Source of the DNA: Flaccisagitta enflata
Taxonomy: Eukaryota; Chaetognatha; Sagittoidea; Aphragmophora
Length of the DNA stretch: 64,000 nt
NCBI GenBank assembly: GCA_965153355.1
Contig: OZ231127.1
Span: forward strand, 2,604,001-2,668,000
Direction: 5' to 3'
A program made the position numbers and the translations under genes. The notes under the pieces were generated by a model that had not been told where the DNA came from, ran no database searches, and saw nothing but the letters and a program-made list of their open reading frames with translations. Position 1 is the stretch's first letter, and each line of letters begins with the position of its first letter. Of this stretch, positions 34,223-45,671 are shown piece by piece.

Positions 34223-34761
34223 ACGGTCGTGGTCAATTCACTAATCCACAATTCGATCTTTTTACCATTTTTTTAAGTTCCGTTATGAATTTAATGTCAA
34301 TTGGGGCTGATTTTCGTGATGTTATTTTCATTCTTTTGCTACGATTTCATCCCAGAATTGACATATAAACAAACTTGGCACGATTTTCAATCGACCACAC
34401 ATCCGTTATCCCTAATATGAAACATGTCACAAACACACACAAACTCACATGCCATGCAACAAACAACCTTCCTTTGATTTTGTTTTTATTAGTTTCTGTT
34501 GGTATGCGAGAAATTGTATATTTGCGCGTTTGCGTTTTGTGTATTTTTTTAATGAAGCAATGTTGTCACAAGTCATATGGTATGAGAGACTCCGGTCGCG
34601 AAACTCCCTCTACTATGTCTATGAGTGATTGACCACTGACCAGCCATAAATGCATTAGTTTAAATACGAAAGTGAACTTATCTGTATGCCGTACAGTGTA
34701 CAGTGTACATCTGTACAGTGTACGGTTCTGGGCTGTTAGACCCCCTTCCACCTGTACTTAC

Positions 34762-35313
34762 ATTTTTCGCATTCCACGCCGTACCATCCAGGGTGGCACT
34801 CGCAACGGTATTCTCTTCCTCCTCCTCTTCCTCCTCTTCCTCCTCCTACTCCTCTTCCTCCTCCTCCTTCTCTGCCTCCTCTTCCCCCGTCCTCTCCTCC
34901 CATTGAACCCGAATTGTATCTCCTCCTCCTCATTAACTCTTCTTTTCCTTCGCTCTTTTTCATCCTCTCTTCTTTCATCCGATCTCCGACCCTCGTTGAA
35001 GACCCATTCCAACTTCCCCACAGCGCAGCGAATCCGTCCGCGGCCGCATCTGTCGCAACATCGCGTCGACGGCGCCAATTTGACGACGACGTTGATGAAT
35101 CGCCGTCGACGTCTCGCTTGACGCGTTCTCCACGGGCGTTGACAACGACGTGGTACCTCGTTTCCGGTATCCCTCCGGCGTCAGCGTCTCTTCCGACGTC
35201 TCTTCCAGCGTCATAAGGGCCGCGCGCGGAATACGTGACGTAATAATTGCGCGTGATTTGAGGGATGCAAGTTCCGTGACCGTGACAAGATGATGGAAGA
35301 CATACGTCGGATT
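34762..35313 (-). CDS. EGF-domain exon with a very long loop insertion
   Basis: Acceptor TCTATCACAG before 35313, donor GTAAGT after 34762. 552 bp, open throughout, phase 1 in and out. It encodes one EGF domain: VCLPSSCHGHGTCIPQ at the start and YRCECHPGWYGVECEK at the end. About 135 low-complexity residues are inserted between the third and fourth cysteines. The insert is Arg/Asp-rich, then GGRGG-rich, with dibasic stretches (RGERVKR, MRRRRY), and appears to come from (TCC)n expansion. An intron hidden inside is possible, but 3n length and 184 open codons favour coding. Confidence 0.75.
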
Positions 35314-35743
35314 CTGTGATAGAAAAGGATGTAAGCGATGTAAGGGATGCGCGTCCCATTTGAGTGCTTCACATAGCAAAAGTTGTGAATTTCTCTTTGT
35401 CCCGCTTTCGTTATGTGAAATGATTGATTTTAAAACCCTTTCCATTTTGCTCTTCCTCAAAATTGTTCATCTTCCGTTTTTTTTAAACGAGCTTTTTGTA
35501 AGACCTAATTTGCATAATGCGGTGGGATAGATTGTTGTGCTGATTTTTACTAGCTCTTTTTTTTTCATGAAATTGTTCATCAGCTTTCTTAGTGAGCTAT
35601 TACGTAGTTTTTGCTATAATATTGAAATCTATCCTTACAAATATCATGATTTTCCAATACAAATAACTGCCCTATTGGTAACAAAACTATGAAAGGAATT
35701 TTCGATTCCCATTGATTTCTATGAGTTACTTCGAGGTCAAAAG

Positions 35744-35862
35744 AACAAGGCTAAGTAGGCCGATATGGTGCAACGTGTTGATTGTCGAACAAATACGTTA
35801 CAGACCAACCAACAGACCAACGGACAGAGCCAGTTATAGAGGTGCTTTGTCGCACCTAAAAA
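35744..35862 (-). mobile_element. HINE-like element, GGTGCGAC type
   Basis: AACAAGGCTAAGTAGGCC start, subterminal ATGGTGCAACG, GACCAACCAACAGACC repeat, GAGCCAGTTATAGAGGTGC and a GGTGC..GCACC hairpin followed by TAAAAA. Confidence 0.8.
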
Positions 35863-36225
35863 CGGAAGATGATGGAATTTAAAAAAAGAAAAACGCTCAT
35901 CTTCATGATTTTTGTTCCTCCATATTGCATAAAACGGGACGAAGGGATACTCCAAATTTTTCCTATGTGAAGCATCCAAACGTCCCTTAACCGTGACAAG
36001 ATGGTGGACGGCACATTCCAGATTCTGAGCAAGAAAAGATGAAAGGACGTCGGTTGTCATCGTCATAATATATTGAACGATAAATTGTGTGTTGATTTGT
36101 GGGAGCAAAGTGGGATAGGGGCAAAGATTTAAGAGGGGTATCGACTATCGAGTAGGACGAATTAATTGAAGCAGTTCGGAGAAAGTCGGTAGACCTAAAA
36201 GGACCTTAGTCAATCAGATAAAAAA
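35863..36225. other. non-coding spacer
   Basis: GTGACAAGATGGTGGACGGC (about 35993) resembles the start of the 34762-35313 EGF exon (CCGTGACAAGATGATGGAAG at 35280). This is a possible short duplicated fragment; no intact domain. Confidence 0.35.
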
Positions 36226-36890
36226 GAACAAGGCCGTATATATACACGGGCCAAGACCAAGCCCGGGCGATTTTGCATTTTCTTTAACAATACAATACAC
36301 TATATAATTTTTCAAAGTATTGGGCCAATACAATACAATATCAATACAATACAATATCTTAAAGAATTGTACCCAATACGTAACAATATTTTAATTCACT
36401 TAATAAAAAATCTTTGTTGAATCTTAAATAAATAGTTGAAGCTTTAACTCATTTTTTATATGCTTGATCAAAAAAAAAAATTTTGAATATTTTTTTACTT
36501 TCATATATCTATCAATATTTTTAGTCGCGGACACGCGACTCTACACCTTGCCTACATCTCTCCTCATCCTCCTCATCTACCTTACCTTATCCTCTTCTTC
36601 TTCCCTACTTTTATTTTTCACCTGTCTGTTTAACCTTCCTAAGAATTTTACTATTTTCTAAAAAAAAATTATTATATTGTATTGTATTGGGAAAATAACA
36701 ATAACTAAAGTAAGTATTGGGTAAACCCAATACTTACAAGTATTGTAAATACAATACAATACCCAATACGAATCGCCCGGCCTTGGCCAAGACGGTGCGC
36801 CGGCGTTATTAGTCGCGTGCTACGCGACTCTGTAAGCCACTTTTCCGTCGGTCGGTCGGTCGGTCGGTCCGTCCGTCACAAAACTGTTTC
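36226..36890. mobile_element. composite of HINE-like fragments and (AATAC)n
   Basis: AACAAGGCCGTATATATACA (36234), a GTCGCGGACACGCGAC hairpin (about 36522-36540), a GCGCCGGCGTTATTAGTCGC hairpin end (about 36797) and GGTCGGTCGGTCCGTCC. Between them are CAATACAATAC tracts (36285-36400, 36670-36765). Several partial copies are nested. Confidence 0.6.
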
Positions 36891-37054
36891 AAAGGCTTTT
36901 TAAAGCGTTTGTTATGTCTGAATGGTAGAGAAGGAACTTTGTGCAGTAAACAGTCATTTAAAAATCTTTTTGAAAAAATGTTTGTCTGTCTGTCTGTCTG
37001 CCTGACTTTTTTCGAAAGTGCCGACGCACGCGACTTAGGTCTAATGACCTTGTT

Positions 37055-37480
37055 AATTCATAGTCCTATCCCGGGATCTACCAGACCTATCCCAAGCTCT
37101 ATTGACCTAACGGTAGATGAATATGTTAATGAATGAAATGACAAGAAACATGAAAATTTCAAAGACTCTATTAGACCTATTAGACCTTTTGCAAGCTCCG
37201 TCAGAACTATATCAAGCTCTATTGACCTAACTGCGGATGAATATGAGAATGAATGAAATGACAAGAAACATGAATTCTTAGATCTATCCAGAGCTCTATC
37301 AGACCTATCTCAAGCTCAATGAGACTTAACCCGTTGATGAATATGATAGTGAATGAAATGACGAGTTGCACGAATGATAAACAAAATGAGTTCCCATATC
37401 ATTTTTTTCTGCAATTCTTAATTCGAGCGAGATGGACAAACCAACCAACCAACCTAAAAAAAACCGCCTAGGATTATGTA
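37055..37480. repeat. AGACCTATCCCAAGCTCT repeat with GAATGAAATGACAAG spacers
   Basis: About 110-bp higher-order units related to the minisatellite in 10650-11082, ending in a GACAAACCAACCAACC stretch. Confidence 0.65.
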
Positions 37481-37756
37481 TTCGTTATAAGTTGTCTCGT
37501 ATTCGGGTAAGTCTGCCATATCATATGCATTCCATTTAGATTTCTATGTTTGGGCCACAACGAATAAATGAAATCCTACCCAAGCCAAACTAAACTGGTT
37601 AAAGCTCGTTATAACTCGATATAACTCGTTATAATTTTTGACCAGTTCCATCCAGTCCACAAAACAAACTTGTCATTGAGCTTGTCTGTCTTAACAACCC
37701 TCAATCAAAAAGGAAGTTACGGTTTCAAATGGAGTCTGAATTTTTAATGAAAGGGA

Positions 37757-37759
<3 letters not shown>

Positions 37760-37826
<67 letters not shown>

Positions 37827-37890
37827 AGAGAAGAGAAGAGAAAGAAAGAAGAAGAAAGAAAGAAAGAGAAAGAAAGAAAGAAAAAGAAAG

Positions 37891-37941
<51 letters not shown>

Positions 37942-37966
37942 AGAGAAGAAAGAAGAAGGAAGAGAC

Positions 37967-38001
<35 letters not shown>

Positions 38002-38165
38002 AGAAAAAAAAAGAGAGAGAGAGAGAAAGAGAGAGAGAAGAGAAAGAAAGAAAGAAGAAGAAAGGAAGAGAGAAAGAGAAGAGAAGAGAAGAGAAAAAAG
38101 AAAGAAGAAAAAAAAAAGAGAGAGAGAGAGAGAGAAGAGAAGAGAAGAAAAAGAAAAAGAGAAGA

Positions 38166-38229
<64 letters not shown>

Positions 38230-38237
38230 AGAGAGAA
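37760..38237. repeat. purine microsatellite (GA)n/(GAAA)n
   Basis: About 480 bp without long interruption. Arg/Glu/Lys frames (+) and Ser/Leu/Phe frames (-) are artefacts. Confidence 0.95.
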
Positions 38238-38576
38238 ACCACCGCGGCAAGCGTATTTGGTCTATTCAGAACCGTTCATCACAGTTACGAGATCAAACAG
38301 TTATTTGACTTTTAAATTTAGGGTTTGACAGGCATTTATGTGTGCAGCCGCATAAATTTATAGATGGTTTGAATTTACAGGAGTCAGAAGAACCAGTTTT
38401 GACGTAATCAACCACTAATGATAGCGACCATAATTTCCCATGTACCCGCTTGTTTCTCAAAAACTCCCATGCAACTGCGTAGTTACTCCTGTCTCTTCTT
38501 TTTTTTTGTTTGTCTGTCTGTCGGGCTGTCTGGCGGACTGTCTATGTGTCTGGCGGACTGTCTATGTGTCTGTCTG

Positions 38577-38955
<379 letters not shown>

Positions 38956-38964
38956 TTTACTTAC

Positions 38965-39140
38965 TGGTCTGACATCGTATTCCTTCCCAGCCAGGTCTGC
39001 ATTCACATTTGCTGTTGCCGGGTGTTGCAGGTACATTCCGGCAGATTCCACCGTTTAAGCATCTGTCGGGTCCAAACTGACTGCATCTGCCGAGAGTCAG
39101 TTGGCAGAATCGACCTCCCAATCCAGGAGGACAAAAACAT
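38965..39140 (-). CDS. EGF-domain exon
   Basis: Acceptor CCCATTAACAG before 39140, donor GTAAGT after 38965. 176 bp, phase 2 in, phase 1 out. The start (CFCPPGLGGRFCQ) supplies the last three cysteines of the EGF begun in exon 40817-40911. A full domain follows: GRCSQFGPDRCLNGG, ICRNVPATPGNSKCEC, RPGWEGIRCQ. An acceptor at about 39198 (TTGTTGTTAG) keeps a frame open but gives the wrong phase and lies in repeat-like sequence. Confidence 0.88.
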
Positions 39141-39539
39141 CTGTTAATGGGATCAAGTGTCGCGGGGTTACAATATCGTCTCGGATGGGTGGGCTAACAA
39201 CAACCCCACCCACCGACTGCATGGCTTAATCAGGAGGGTCCAAAGCACGGAAGAAAGTGTGTGTATATGTTGAGGAAAATGAAATAAATAAAAAAATACA
39301 ATAATATATGGGAAATAAAGAGAAAAGAAAGCCAGTCTGCAAGTCTTTATCCGATTAAAATTAGGAGAGACGAAAAATTGAATAGGTCAATTGTTGCGTA
39401 TTGACTAACAATTCTGTATAATAAAACTGCGATGAAAGCCGTATCAATGATGTCGGCCAAGTTTTCATGTTTTAAAAAACATTTCTATTTTCAGAAATAA
39501 ATCATAAATGATAATTTAGTCATCCGGTCATAAATTGAT

Positions 39540-39835
39540 TAAGAGTGTTTTTTGCGTCACAACGTACGTCACGCGCCAAATGTCAAAGGTCATAGGTCAC
39601 ACATCACACGCCACGCGTCACAGATCACGCGTCACATGTTACACGTATCATGTCACACGCCACATGTCACACGTCAAACATCACATGCCACATGTCACAC
39701 ATCACATTTCACACTACACACGTCTCACGTCATACGTCATACGTCGCAAGTCACACGTCACACGCCATACGCTACAAGTCACATATCAAACATCGCACGC
39801 CACAGTACACACGTCACACGGTCACAAGGTCGTTT
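39540..39835. repeat. CACRYGTCA minisatellite
   Basis: About 30 degenerate copies of a 9-11 bp unit (TCACACGTCA, TCACATGTCA). Thr/His/Ser frames are artefacts. Confidence 0.85.
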
Positions 39836-40091
39836 TAAGCACACGGTCTCATTCAAATGTCATCGCAGGTCCACGATGTCAATGCCAAGCTAAAAATAGC
39901 GGCTTGAATTTGGATTTTGGCCAATGAAAATCATGGCGCAATACGAAAACATATACATATAGAATAGATACGGTGACACAGAAACATCAATTCTCATAAA
40001 CCAGGTCAAAGGTTAAAAGAGAAAAGCATGAAGGCCTCCAGTTTCTTGATGATATGATTCCTTGAGGGCCAAAAAATCTCATTCGTCGAGA

Positions 40092-40224
40092 TGAAGAAGA
40101 AGAAGAAGAAGAAGAAGAAGAAGAAAAAGAAGAAGAAGAAGAAGAAGAAGAAGAAGAAGAAGAAGAAGAAGAAGAAGAAGAAGAAGAAGAAGAAGAAGAA
40201 GAAGGAGAAGAAGGAGAAGAAGAG
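40092..40224. repeat. (GAA)n microsatellite
   Basis: About 130 bp of GAA. Confidence 0.95.
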
Positions 40225-40816
40225 GCAACGAAAAGCTAACCAATTTAAGAATCTTCAGTTGAGATTCAATCACCCAAAATAGAAGTAAAACTTGAAACAT
40301 TTCGATTATCTCAAGTTTGGATCACATCCTCCAGCTCCAGCCCCCCCCCCCCCCCAGTGCCCCCTCTTCACTTGGTTATGTTCTGGTGTCTGGTGGGTCT
40401 TCCAGGCTAATGACTTGACTCGATACTCAAGTGCCAATTTCAAAACATAAGAAAATCTACAGAATGCAAATCAGCTCTTTAGCCTCTATAGCTCTTTAGT
40501 TTAGGAATGTTTAGTTCTTAGATTGTGTTAGATTGTGTTCGAGTGTAAATCTTGATTTGATATATTTTCTAATGGTTCAGAAATTCCAGAGATTTTATAC
40601 TTGTCAGAAGCAGAGTTAGTCATCTGAAAAAGAAAATCAAAAAATACTTCGTACAGATTTTCAGTTCAATCCCGCTCTAACAGACCAAGGTTATACCCGA
40701 GAATCTTTACTATAAAAGGTGTATTTCTGTTACAGTTAATTTAGGATGATGAAGAAAATTCCGCGACTGGCGGTTCCATGGGGGCGGGATATAACTTGAT
40801 TCTATTTGAAACTGAC

Positions 40817-40911
40817 CTGAAACGGTAATTTCCTGGTTGTCCACTTCCAGCTGGTTCAGCTAAACACGAACCGTCATTTTGACAAGGCCGACTCTCACAA
40901 GGATTACGAAC
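40817..40911 (-). CDS. EGF-domain exon (first half of a domain)
   Basis: Acceptor CATGTTTCAG before 40911, donor GTCAGT after 40817. 95 bp, phase 0 in, phase 2 out. It encodes VRNPCESRPCQNDGSC plus a longer than usual C3-C4 loop rich in Gly/Pro (LAEPAGSGQPGNYRF). The domain is completed by exon 38965-39140 across a junction that makes an Arg codon. Confidence 0.88.
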
Positions 40912-41125
40912 CTGAAACATGGCAGTGGTTAACACAAATAATGTGTGGTTACAACAGAAAAACAAACTGGCAGATCAATTTATCAACTAATCGTTCAATG
41001 CCCAGAACCACCCGTTAAAACAGGGTTCGACTGTAGTTTCATAGTCGGCTGACAGGCACATACATCCAATTATCCGGACGCGGCGGAATATCATATTGAC
41101 ACAATGCCTCCTTCTTGAAGTGCAG

Positions 41126-41453
41126 GGGTGTATAAAGTTGGGCATATCCCCAGCTCCCCTACCCCCCCCCCCGTGGAGAAATCAAAGGGTATGGAGATGG
41201 GGAAGAAAATTAAAGGGTGGAAAAGACGGAAAAACAAAAAATTTTGAAGATTTTACACTTTTGACAGTTCCAAAAGATAGTATTTGTCTACTATAACATT
41301 TTTTTACTTTATTCTAACCATAATCATACTACATCTATACACTATGGGGTAGAAAATCAAACAATTTTCTACGTAACCCGGCGGGGAAGGAAATCAAAGA
41401 CCGAGGGGGGGGGGGAAGAAATCAAAGGCCGCTCAACTTTTTACACCCTTGGA
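41126..41453. mobile_element. MITE, GGGGTGTATAAA family
   Basis: Left AGGGGTGTATAAAGTTGGGC, right the reverse complement (CAACTTTTTACACCCTTGG), with TCAAAGG/CCTTTGATTT motifs and G/C-runs inside. Related to 55690-55972, with an isolated end at 43580-43615. Confidence 0.65.
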
Positions 41454-42200
41454 ATGTTATATGATGTCATGGTTATGCACGAATGCAGACGAATGACGGA
41501 ATGCACCGGGACCACAAGCCACTGGCTTTTCTTTTCCGGTTGACTTGAACTTGAACTTGATCCCGTCCATCAATTTGGAAGCGGTCAAATGCGGTTTGCC
41601 TATGCCAGGCCAGGAGTGCGAATCCGTCTTTCTAATGAGTTAAAGACAAATCCAATCAACAGAAACAAAGCATTCGGAACTTCTGATTTCGCCGCCTTTC
41701 TCTGGTCTAATTTTCTATCCGAAACATTCTCTGTTATTAATTAAGAAGAAAAAGATTATCTTAAACATCAACGGGTGATGTAAAATAGAAGAAGGAAGTT
41801 GTTGTCTTTTAAAGGAATTCCTCCAAAATCTTTTTCACTCTACTTGATAGAAAGATATAACAACAAATCAAAAAAAAAAAAATTCTGAACTACATAAGAT
41901 ATGCAGGGTAAGACCCCTTTTTAGCCTCTCCCAGCGGCACGAGTTTTTATTCATGTGTACTCTCATTGAAGAAACATAGAAAACCACTAAAATTGTAACA
42001 AGCCCGACTGGGCAACGATACGTCCGGCCTGTGTCTCTGCGTGTATCAAACATGTGACATAAATGGAGAGACCCATGGTCAAACAGGCAGATGAAAGGAC
42101 TTTAGTAGTAATCAGTAAATAAGGCTCCCAAAACTGTACACTTGTACAAGCATCTGTCGATCTTTTGTTTTTAAGACTTTTTAAGCGTTCTTTTAAATAA

Positions 42201-42273
42201 GGGTTAGGGGTGGGTTTAGGGTTAGGGTTAGGGTTGGGGATAGTTTTAGGGTTAGGGTTAGGGACAAGGTTTG
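42201..42273. repeat. interstitial TTAGGG repeats
   Basis: Perfect and near-perfect GGGTTA units (about 10), with TTTAGGG and TTGGGG variants, inside the long HINE-like element. Confidence 0.85.
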
Positions 42274-42480
42274 CTTTAGGGCTAAGGGTTGGCTGGGTTT
42301 TATGTATTACGACCCGAAGCTATTTGAATTTAATTCGCTCTGGCGGAGGATTCTGAAAGAAAAACAAAATTGTGCAGACTCAATCAGCAGCTCCCTCAAA
42401 ACATGTTTGTCGATCTTTTGAGTCAGTATAGGATCTCATCGTGGTCAAAAACAGTTGAGAAACGCAGTTTTTGCACTTAC

Positions 42481-42636
42481 GGACGGACGGACGGACGGAC
42501 GGACGGACGGACGGACGGACGGACGGACGGACGGACGGACGGACGGACGGACAGACGGACAGACGGACGGACGGACAGACGGACGGACGGACGGACGGAC
42601 AGACGGACGGACGGACGGACGGACGGACGGACGGAC
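42481..42636. repeat. (GGAC)n microsatellite
   Basis: About 39 tetranucleotide units, a few GACA variants. It occupies the position of the GGAC/GACC block of the element family. Confidence 0.95.
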
Positions 42637-43308
42637 TGACCAACCAAGGGATAGAGCCTCTTATAGAGATGCGTTCCTGACGGACTCATCTAAAAATACT
42701 CAAAAGAGCGTGTCATGTCATCTTTTCCGCATTTAGAATAATAAGGACTTATTACTTGAAACATTGCTCTGTCTTTTTAAGCCAATTAAGATTAACCAAA
42801 AACTGCGGCAGGACGCGTGCGACTCAGCAGCAGGACACGTGTGACTCAGCAGCAGGACGCGTGTGACTCAGCAGCAGGACATGTGTGACTCATGGCTTGT
42901 TTCTACTGAGGACAACGAATGTGATCTTTCCTGTAGATCGCGTTTATGGCTTGAACACATATTTATGAATTTCCCGTCCCAAGCAGGAGTGAGCGTTGTG
43001 TGTGTGCCAGCCCATGATCAGATTGAGCGAGTGAAGTAGAGTGATGCAGAGCGAATAAGCAGAGTAAGCGTTGCAGAGCCAAAGAACAAAGCGAGCGACC
43101 AAGTGGCCCATCAAAAACGCGATTGTCAAGTGTAGAAGGGAGCCCTCTGTTGTTGAACTCCAACCGATGACATGATTGTTTTCACATCAATTTTCTAATT
43201 TTCTGTTTTCGTGTATTAGACTGTGTGAGAGTGCATAATGAATGAGTGCGAGGCATATGCGAGGTATATGTGTATGCGTGTATGTGTGATTGTGTGTATA
43301 TCTATGTA

Positions 43309-43312
<4 letters not shown>

Positions 43313-43348
<36 letters not shown>
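43313..43348. repeat. (GT)n microsatellite
   Basis: About 36 bp GT, roughly 60 bp beyond the donor of the 43409-43493 exon. Confidence 0.9.
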
Positions 43349-43408
43349 CAGACTGCGATCCTAATTTGAAAAGCATATTTGTGAGTTATAACCAAATAAT
43401 TTACAAAC

Positions 43409-43493
43409 CTGTTCGCAATTTCTTCCACCATAACCGGCATGACAAAGACATTCGTACATTCCTGGATAATCCTGAATACATGTTCCGCCATGC
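43409..43493 (-). CDS. EGF-domain exon (second part of a domain)
   Basis: Acceptor TTTTTTTTATTGCAG before 43493, donor GTTTGT after 43409. 85 bp, phase 2 in, phase 0 out. With the two bases from exon 45240-45405 it makes an Arg codon and completes the domain that starts DVDECESNPC: HGGTCIQDYPGMYECLC then HAGYGGRNCEQ. The DVDEC start suggests a calcium-binding EGF. Confidence 0.9.
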
Positions 43494-43674
43494 CTGCAAT
43501 AAAAAAAATAATAATGTAGTGGTAGAGGCTGAACTCTACTCTTACTTTTTCGCGTATTTTGGGGCGGTACAACAAATCACGGGTGTATATAATTGAGTGG
43601 GTTTTGATTTTATTCCCCTCAAGAATTCTCACTGAAATGCCTCAGTGTCACTTTACGACAAACCCGTTAATTCC

Positions 43675-43870
43675 CTTCGGTCCGTCCCAGAGAAAGTGGA
43701 GCCGGATCCGGAATGGAGCCGGATGCGGTGGACGCGGTATTTATTGGGAGACGCGGGCGCGGAGCCGCTTGGAAAATGTCAAGAAAAAGGGTCGCGGAGC
43801 CGGAGCTGTTTGCAAAGATGCTGACCAGGAGGCGGACGCGGATGCGGTGTTTGTCAACCGCATCCTCGGG
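43675..43870. repeat. GGATGCGGACGCGG-rich segment
   Basis: GC-rich units (GAGCCGGATCCGGAATGG, GGATGCGGTGGACGCGG) reappear at 44820-44950 in the same orientation, on the other side of the pyrimidine tract. Possibly one disrupted repeat. Confidence 0.55.
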
Positions 43871-43879
43871 TCCATTCCT

Positions 43880-44283
43880 TCATTTCTGATCTCTTTTTCT
43901 ATCTCTTCCCTTCTCCCTTTCCTTTTCTTATTTCTTTTTTTTTCCTTCTTTCCATTTCTTTTTTCTTTTTCTCTTTTCTTTGATGTCTTTCCCTTTCTTC
44001 GTTTCTTCAATTTCATCTTTTTTTTTCTTTTCTTTGTTTTTCTTTTCTTTGTTTTTCTTTTCTTTTCTTTTCTTTTCTTTTCTTTTCTTTTCTTTTCTTT
44101 TCTTTTCTTTTCTTTTCTTTTCTTTTCTATTCTTTTCTTTTCTTTTCTTCCTTTCCCCCCTCTGTTTGGGTCTTTCGTTTGTTTTTTTCTCTCGTTCCTT
44201 CCGCTTTTTTTTACCTTTTTTTTGTCTTTTTTCTTTTTGTTTCATTTGTTTCATTTCTTTCTTTCTTCCTTTCTTCCATTTTT

Positions 44284-44355
<72 letters not shown>

Positions 44356-44575
44356 TCATACTTTCTTTCATTCGTTTATTCATTTGTTTGTTTATTCATC
44401 TATTTTTTTATTCATTCGTTTATTCATTCATCCGTTTATTCATTCATTCGTTTATTCATTTACTCGTTTATTTATTTCGTTCTTTCTTTTTCTTTCTTTT
44501 CTTTCTTTTTTCTTCTTTTTTCTTCTTTTTTTCCTTTTTTGACTTTCTTTTTTTCTTCCTTTCTTTCCTTCTTTG
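43880..44575. repeat. (TTTTC)n / (TTTC)n / (TTCA)n tract
   Basis: About 700 bp. Long Phe/Leu/Ser (+) and Lys/Glu (-) frames are artefacts of composition. Confidence 0.95.
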
Positions 44576-44652
44576 AATTTTCCGCGAAGAACAGTTTGTT
44601 GCATTTCACCAGGAAAAAAAGTTCTTCATTGGCGATCTTTCATTAGTGACAG

Positions 44653-44758
<106 letters not shown>

Positions 44759-44968
44759 CGACCCATATGAAAAGTGAAATAGATTTGCAAACTAGCAGTT
44801 GGAATAAAGAATATGGATAGGATGCGGACGCGGTAAAAAACGCGGAGGCGGAGCGGAAGATGAGGTAAAATTTAACGTTAGGTAAGCCGCGGAGCCGGAA
44901 CTACGGGACGGGGGGAATAGCGTGACGCGGAATGGAATGGAACCGGGACTGTAGTTGGTGGATAAGGA

Positions 44969-45160
44969 GTGGCCGCGGTGCGAAATCTACCGCGACCACG
45001 CCCTCTGGTCCGTCCATCGATCAGTTTGTCGGTCCGCTATTTTTTTTCCTTTTTCAAGCATTTTTGCTTTTCTGCTTCTGCCTAGATGCATGGTTGGCCA
45101 TTTTTTTCACTGCTCCTGCCCACCCGCACGTGACTTGGTCAGCCGAGTATCCGGCCTTGT
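44969..45160 (+). mobile_element. HINE-like element, variant stem
   Basis: A GTGGCCGCGGT..ACCGCGACCAC stem, then CTCTGGTCCGTCC, GCTCCTGCCCACCCGCACGTG, GAGTATCCGGCCTTGT. The internal repeat is short and the stem is a further variant. Confidence 0.6.
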
Positions 45161-45239
45161 AAAGTTTACATTTCAGCTTAGAGTGAGAGCCTTAAAATCG
45201 CTGCTTTCAGAGTTGAATTTCCAAATTTTGATGACTGAC

Positions 45240-45405
45240 CTGCAAGGATTTGATTCGCACTCGTCGACGTCAATTTCGCATTTCGCGCCCGTGAATCCGC
45301 GCGCGCACTCGCACGCGAATCCTTCGTCTTTGCGCACGCAATTTCCGCCGCGTGCACAAGGTGACGAACGACAATCCAGATTCGGATTCCGCATGGAAGA
45401 GATTT
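45240..45405 (-). CDS. EGF-domain exon
   Basis: Acceptor CCACGACAG (after a T-run) before 45405, donor GTCAGT after 45240. 166 bp, phase 1 in, phase 2 out. One complete EGF (DCRSSPCARGGNCV, EGFACEC, ARGFTGAKCE) plus the first two cysteines of a cbEGF-like domain (DVDECESNPC). Codon use is GC-rich compared with the introns. Confidence 0.88.
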
Positions 45406-45426
45406 CTGTCGTGGATGATTAAAAAA

Positions 45427-45671
45427 AACAAGGCCAAATAGGCCAATAAGGTGCGACGTGTGGATCGTCGAACGAATGCGTTACCAACCGACCGACCAAC
45501 TGACCGACCAACCGACCAACGGACACAGCCAGTTTTAGAGGTGCTTTGTCGCACCTAACAATGCCAAGTAGGCCAATAAGGTGCGACGTGTGGATCGTCG
45601 AACGAATGCGTTATAGACCAACCGACCGACAGACGGACAGAGCCAGTTATAGAAGTGCTTTGTCGCACCTA
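45427..45671 (-). mobile_element. two head-to-tail HINE-like elements, GGTGCGAC type
   Basis: Copy 1 (45427-45558) and copy 2 (45557-45671) are about 90% alike. Each begins AACAAGGCC/AACAATGCC, has subterminal AAGGTGCGACGTGTGGATCG, GACCAACCGACC repeats and a hairpin GGTGC..GCACC followed by CTA. The end of copy 1 overlaps the start of copy 2. Confidence 0.85.

Larger units (their letters stand above)
41997..42696 (-). mobile_element. long HINE-like element, GATGCG type, with telomere-like repeats and (GGAC)n
   Basis: AACAAGCCCGACTGGGCAAC start, subterminal GATACGTCC, ACGCAGAGACACAGG-type block (matching the inverted copy at 59846-60151), TTGATCGAC/ATACTGAATC-like blocks, the (GGAC)n array, GAGCCTCTTATAGAGATGCG and a degenerate terminal hairpin before CTAAAAA. 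The similarity to 59846-60151 in reverse orientation covers both ends. Confidence 0.75.

Noticed and set aside
37691-38328. Long Ser/Leu/Phe and Arg/Glu/Lys reading frames (also 38418-39058, 43559-44646, 51744-52386, 52974-53741, 57755-58812, 61219-61779)
   Set aside because: They are translations of CT, TTTC, GAAA or CTT microsatellites, open on both strands in several frames, without any non-repetitive protein sequence.
39141-39198. Longer version of EGF exon 38965-39140 using the TTGTTGTTAG acceptor
   Set aside because: The frame is open but the phase does not fit the preceding exon, and the extra part is repeat-like sequence also seen near 62620. The TTAACAG acceptor restores both phase and domain.
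39535-39927. CRISPR-like regular array
   Set aside because: The 9-11 bp degenerate units have no spacers; it is a minisatellite in an animal genome.
42370-42736. GRTD/RPSV repeat proteins
   Set aside because: Translation of the (GGAC)n tract in four frames.
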